From contig NZ_MDDW01000013.1 of assembly GCF_001854865.1 (NCBI RefSeq), positions 160,549-167,334 on the forward strand: 6,786 bases of DNA. Reading direction: 5' to 3'. Shown piece by piece: positions 4,994 to 6,786 of this stretch; position 1 is the stretch's first letter, and each line of letters starts with the position of its first letter. Under the pieces are notes generated by a model. The model was given only the letters and a program-made list of their open reading frames with translations, was not told where the DNA came from and ran no database searches. A program made the translations under genes and the position numbers. This DNA comes from Rhizobium sp. LCM 4573. Its GTDB lineage: Bacteria > Pseudomonadota > Alphaproteobacteria > Rhizobiales > Rhizobiaceae.

Positions 4994-5226
4994 ACGGCAT
5001 CATCCGACATCCGCCTGACGGCCGGTCCTGCCGGCCGTCCTGGCGGCATCAGCTCCGACAGCATGTCGCGGTCTATGAAGACGTCCGTCTCGCCTGCCTC
5101 AAAGGCGGGATGGCTGAATTCGACTGCCGGCACCTTGGGCATCCTCAATGCCTGCCCGACATTCATCAGCCCGACCGGCACGCATCCGTCCTTCTTCCTG
5201 ATCACAACTTCCACGATCTTGTACAT
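4975..5226 (-). CDS. 83-residue hypothetical protein
   Basis: Starts MYKIVEVVIRKKDGCVPVGL, then NVGQALRMPKVPAVEF, a HPAFEAGETDVFIDRDMLSELMP segment and a polar tail. It is predicted soluble with mixed strand/helix and no signal or membrane segment; family not recognised. The ATG at 5224-5226 has AGGAGAG about 7 nt upstream; the 35 extra codons upstream in the same frame have no ribosome site and read as non-coding. The last six codons overlap the lipoprotein gene antisense. A 9-bp GC hairpin (5017-5025/5031-5039) lies inside the gene and may be the lipoprotein gene's stop signal, but lacks a T tract. The gene's reality rests on its start signal and plausible composition. Confidence 0.65.
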   Translation of the reverse strand: MYKIVEVVIRKKDGCVPVGLMNVGQALRMPKVPAVEFSHPAFEAGETDVFIDRDMLSELMPPGRPAGPAVRRMSDDAVQHRSI

Positions 5227-5352
5227 CGGCTTCTCTCCTGGAGCCTCATAACAAGCCATCGCGGATTTTGTTCGCGGGAACCACACACGGGAGAGAAGAA
5301 GGGGGTCGGAAAGCACGGCGACCTGGTTCAATCAGGGAGAAAGCCGCGCCAT

Positions 5353-5378
5353 GGAACCTAATAGGCGTTCCAGCACTT
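5353..5378 (+). promoter_or_regulatory. Possible EcfG/RpoE2-type promoter for the 26-residue peptide
   Basis: GGAAC (5353-5357), 19 nt, TT (5377-5378), 28 nt before the ATG at 5407. It meets the minimal GGAAC-N18/19-TT form but lacks the preferred G before TT, so it is weaker than the two minus-strand sites in this window. Confidence 0.45.
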
Positions 5379-5406
5379 CTCCCCGAAATTCCGGAGGATA
5401 CCCAAA

Positions 5407-5487
5407 ATGTCAGATCAACTGCCGATGTTCATCCTGCAGTCGCTGGTCGTCTTCACACTCGTAGGAGCCTTGTTCATACGCGCCTGA
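5407..5487 (+). CDS. 26-residue single-pass membrane peptide
   Basis: A very short gene: MSDQLPM, then one hydrophobic helix (FILQSLVVFTLVGALFI), then RA and TGA. GGAGGA stands 8 nt before the ATG, a near-ideal ribosome site and the best in the region, and a possible stress promoter lies just upstream. The Asp near the N-terminus and Arg at the C-terminus flank one membrane span; orientation is uncertain. Small stress-linked membrane peptides often bind and tune larger membrane complexes, but nothing here shows a partner. The stop lies 8 bp from the stop of the convergent gene 5496-5678. Chance occurrence cannot be excluded at this length, but the combination of signals argues for a real gene. 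Confidence 0.6.
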   Translation: MSDQLPMFILQSLVVFTLVGALFIRA

Positions 5488-5495
5488 GACTGCTC

Positions 5496-5678
5496 TCAGT
5501 TAGGCCGAAACAGGTCCAACGGAAGCTGGATGCCCTTCGGCACCGTGGGGCGCCGAAGATTTGCGATCTGCACGCGCTGGAAGGTCTCGCGCCGGCGCTT
5601 CTCGTCCGCCTCCCGTGCTGCCCGCGCTGCGGCGACTGCCGCCATGGCGCGCTCGATTACCTGCTCGGTCCTGGTCAT
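5496..5678 (-). CDS. Small charged helical protein behind a LexA box (candidate SOS gene)
   Basis: 60 residues from the ATG at 5676-5678. The N-terminal half is one long charged helix (TEQVIERAMAAVAAARAAR, then EADEKRRRETFQRV); the rest, ANLRRPTVPKGIQLPLDLF, is a proline-containing tail. It is cytosolic, with no known domain. GGAG stands 6 nt before this ATG. The ATG at 5684 is directly abutted by that site, and a TTG at 5729 would run back across the LexA box, so both are less likely. The LexA operator GTTC-N7-GTTC at 5699-5713 lies 20 nt upstream, placing the gene in the DNA-damage response. The highly basic helix could contact nucleic acid or a protein partner, but that is inference. Real gene: likely; function: unknown. 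Confidence 0.75.
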   Translation of the reverse strand: MTRTEQVIERAMAAVAAARAAREADEKRRRETFQRVQIANLRRPTVPKGIQLPLDLFRPN

Positions 5679-5698
5679 CGCCATCTCCACTTCAATTT

Positions 5699-5713
5699 GT
5701 TCTCTTTTTGTTC
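5699..5713 (-). promoter_or_regulatory. LexA operator (SOS box), GTTC-N7-GTTC
   Basis: GTTC (5699-5702), TCTTTTT, GTTC (5710-5713): an exact alphaproteobacterial LexA box (GAAC-N7-GAAC on the minus strand). It stands 20 nt upstream of the 5678 start. A TTGACT at 5731-5736 (minus) could be the -35, which would place the operator across the -10 and start region, ideal for repression. Confidence 0.8.
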
Positions 5714-5807
5714 TCACATTTTCTATCAAAAGTCAAGGCGGCCCCGCGATCGTGGACAGGCCCGATAACAAGGGCTTGAAGATGCTCGCTTTTCCCGATT
5801 CACCCTC

Positions 5808-5822
5808 TTAACGCCCCTTTAA
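5808..5822. promoter_or_regulatory. Possible CtrA-type site upstream of the penicillin-binding protein gene
   Basis: TTAA (5808-5811), CGCCCCT, TTAA (5819-5822): exact TTAA-N7-TTAA spacing. The flanking bases (TTAAC first half, TTAAA second) are less ideal than in the site at 1576. It lies 105 bp before the ATG at 5928, in a promoter-like position. Confidence 0.45.
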
Positions 5823-5927
5823 ATTGCCGCATTTAGACTCCAGCGAGGGCCTGGGCGACGAATTGAGAAATGCGAGCAGAGCCGGTCATCGGGACGGGCG
5901 GGAACCAAGGAGGCGGGCCGGTTCATC

Positions 5928-6786
5928 ATGGCGGCCAGAGGCAGATCAGGGCAGCGGATAGAACCTTCCTTCGACGGCGAAGACCACGAGGACGAGGATG
6001 AGTTCCGCCTCGAAGCCGAGGACAGGATCACCAGCGCACGAGGCGCGGCGAAGCGCGCGCCGAAACCCGCCAAATCCGCGTCCCGGCGCAAGTCCCGCGG
6101 GAAGCCCGCCTCGCGGCGTAGCGGCGGCCTTTTCGGATCACTGCGCTCGCTCGTCTACTGGTGCATCGTGCTCGGCATCTGGGCCGGCATCGGCGTCGGC
6201 GGCATCGTGCTCTATTACGGCGCGCAGATGCCCGCCGCCAGCAGCTGGTCGATTCCCGACCGCCCGCCGAACATCAAAATCACGGCCATCGACGGGTCCG
6301 TCATCGCCAACCGCGGCGCCACCGGCGGCGAGGCCTTGTCGCTCGAGGAAATGTCGCCCTTCATTCCCCAGGCCGTCATGGCCATCGAGGACCGCCGGTT
6401 CTACTACCATTTCGGCGTCGATCCGTTCGGGCTCGCACGCGCCTTCGTCAACAATCTGACCGGCCAGCCGATCCAGGGCGGCTCGACGATCACCCAGCAG
6501 CTCGCCAAGAACCTCTTCCTGTCGCCGGAACGCACTTTCGAGCGCAAGATCCAGGAAGTGCTGCTCTCCTTCTGGCTGGAGCACAAGTTCACCAAGGACC
6601 AGATACTCGCCATGTATCTCAACCGCGTGTTCTTCGGCTCCAATGCCTATGGGGTCGAGGCGGCGTCGCGGCGCTATTTCAACAAGTCGGCGCGCGAGGT
6701 AAACCTCGGTGAGGCAGCCCTGCTTGCCGGCCTCCTCAAGGCCCCCTCGCGCCTGTCTCCCGCACGCGATCCCGCAGCCGCCGAAG
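5928..6786 (+). CDS. Class A penicillin-binding protein, PBP1A family (3'-truncated)
   Basis: Bifunctional peptidoglycan synthase; the first 286 codons are present and the frame is open at the window end. A 67-residue cytosolic tail is first acidic (DGEDHEDEDEF) then strongly basic (KRAPKPAKSASRRKSRGK). One membrane anchor spans about 75-97. The glycosyltransferase (GT51) domain follows with all signature motifs: EDRRFYYHFG (catalytic E154), GGSTITQQLAKN (184-195), RKIQE (206-210) and ILAMYLNRVFFG (226-237), then YGVEAASRRYFNK. It polymerises lipid II in the periplasm; the transpeptidase domain expected after it lies outside the window. AAGGAGG (5907-5913) is the ribosome site, 14 nt from the ATG at 5928, rather far, but no better in-frame start exists. 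Rhizobia have several class A PBPs; which one this is cannot be decided. Confidence 0.93.
   Translation, partial: MAARGRSGQRIEPSFDGEDHEDEDEFRLEAEDRITSARGAAKRAPKPAKSASRRKSRGKPASRRSGGLFGSLRSLVYWCIVLGIWAGIGVGGIVLYYGAQMPAASSWSIPDRPPNIKITAIDGSVIANRGATGGEALSLEEMSPFIPQAVMAIEDRRFYYHFGVDPFGLARAFVNNLTGQPIQGGSTITQQLAKNLFLSPERTFERKIQEVLLSFWLEHKFTKDQILAMYLNRVFFGSNAYGVEAASRRYFNKSAREVNLGEAALLAGLLKAPSRLSPARDPAAAE

Noticed and set aside
5278..5300. GGAAC at 5278 as another EcfG promoter
   Set aside because: No GTT or TT at 17-19 nt spacing; the downstream sequence is purine-rich AGAAGAAGGGGG.
5268..5768. 166-residue plus frame
   Set aside because: Crosses the 26-residue gene out of frame and runs antisense through the LexA-controlled gene; Arg/Leu/Pro-rich with no domain.

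Overview
The window looks like chromosomal DNA of a Rhizobiales alphaproteobacterium, most likely Rhizobiaceae (Sinorhizobium/Rhizobium/Agrobacterium type). The evidence is high-GC coding sequence, an alphaproteobacterial LexA operator (GTTC-N7-GTTC), EcfG/RpoE2-type stress promoters (GGAAC-N17/18-GTT), CtrA-type boxes (TTAA-N7-TTAA), and a small RNA with the three CCUCCUCCC loops of the alpha-r14/NfeR1 family. No mobile element, CRISPR array, tRNA or rRNA was seen.

Layout, left to right. The 3' part of an M20 metallodipeptidase gene (+) fills 1-1383. A gene-free stretch follows (1384-1758) with three strong hairpins and a perfect CtrA-type box; hairpin polarity suggests an unannotated minus-strand transcript. 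A cold-shock protein gene (-) lies at 1759-1968 with a leader of about 135 nt. An alpha-r14/NfeR1-like sRNA (-) occupies about 2184-2301. A YbaK/ProX-type deacylase gene (+, 2425-2913) overlaps tail to tail with a minus-strand gene for a small coiled-coil membrane protein.

From 2907 to 5729 the window is a run of small, mostly uncharacterised genes: two single-pass membrane proteins sharing an HPAA...GFVxGY tail, each behind an EcfG-type promoter; a 69-residue soluble helical protein; a small exported protein; a glycine-zipper lipoprotein; an 83-residue hypothetical; a 26-residue membrane peptide too short for ordinary gene finders; and a 60-residue charged helical protein behind a LexA box. 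The window ends inside a class A penicillin-binding protein gene (+, from 5928) with an intact glycosyltransferase domain and a CtrA-type box upstream.

The unifying theme is stress and cell-cycle regulation of small, mainly envelope-located products. General stress response (EcfG), SOS (LexA), cold-shock protein and post-transcriptional control (alpha-r14 sRNA) lie within 4 kb, next to an envelope-building enzyme. I see no single new multi-gene system. The best leads are the sRNA, the SOS-controlled small gene, the stress-promoter pair and the possible CtrA-controlled transcript.
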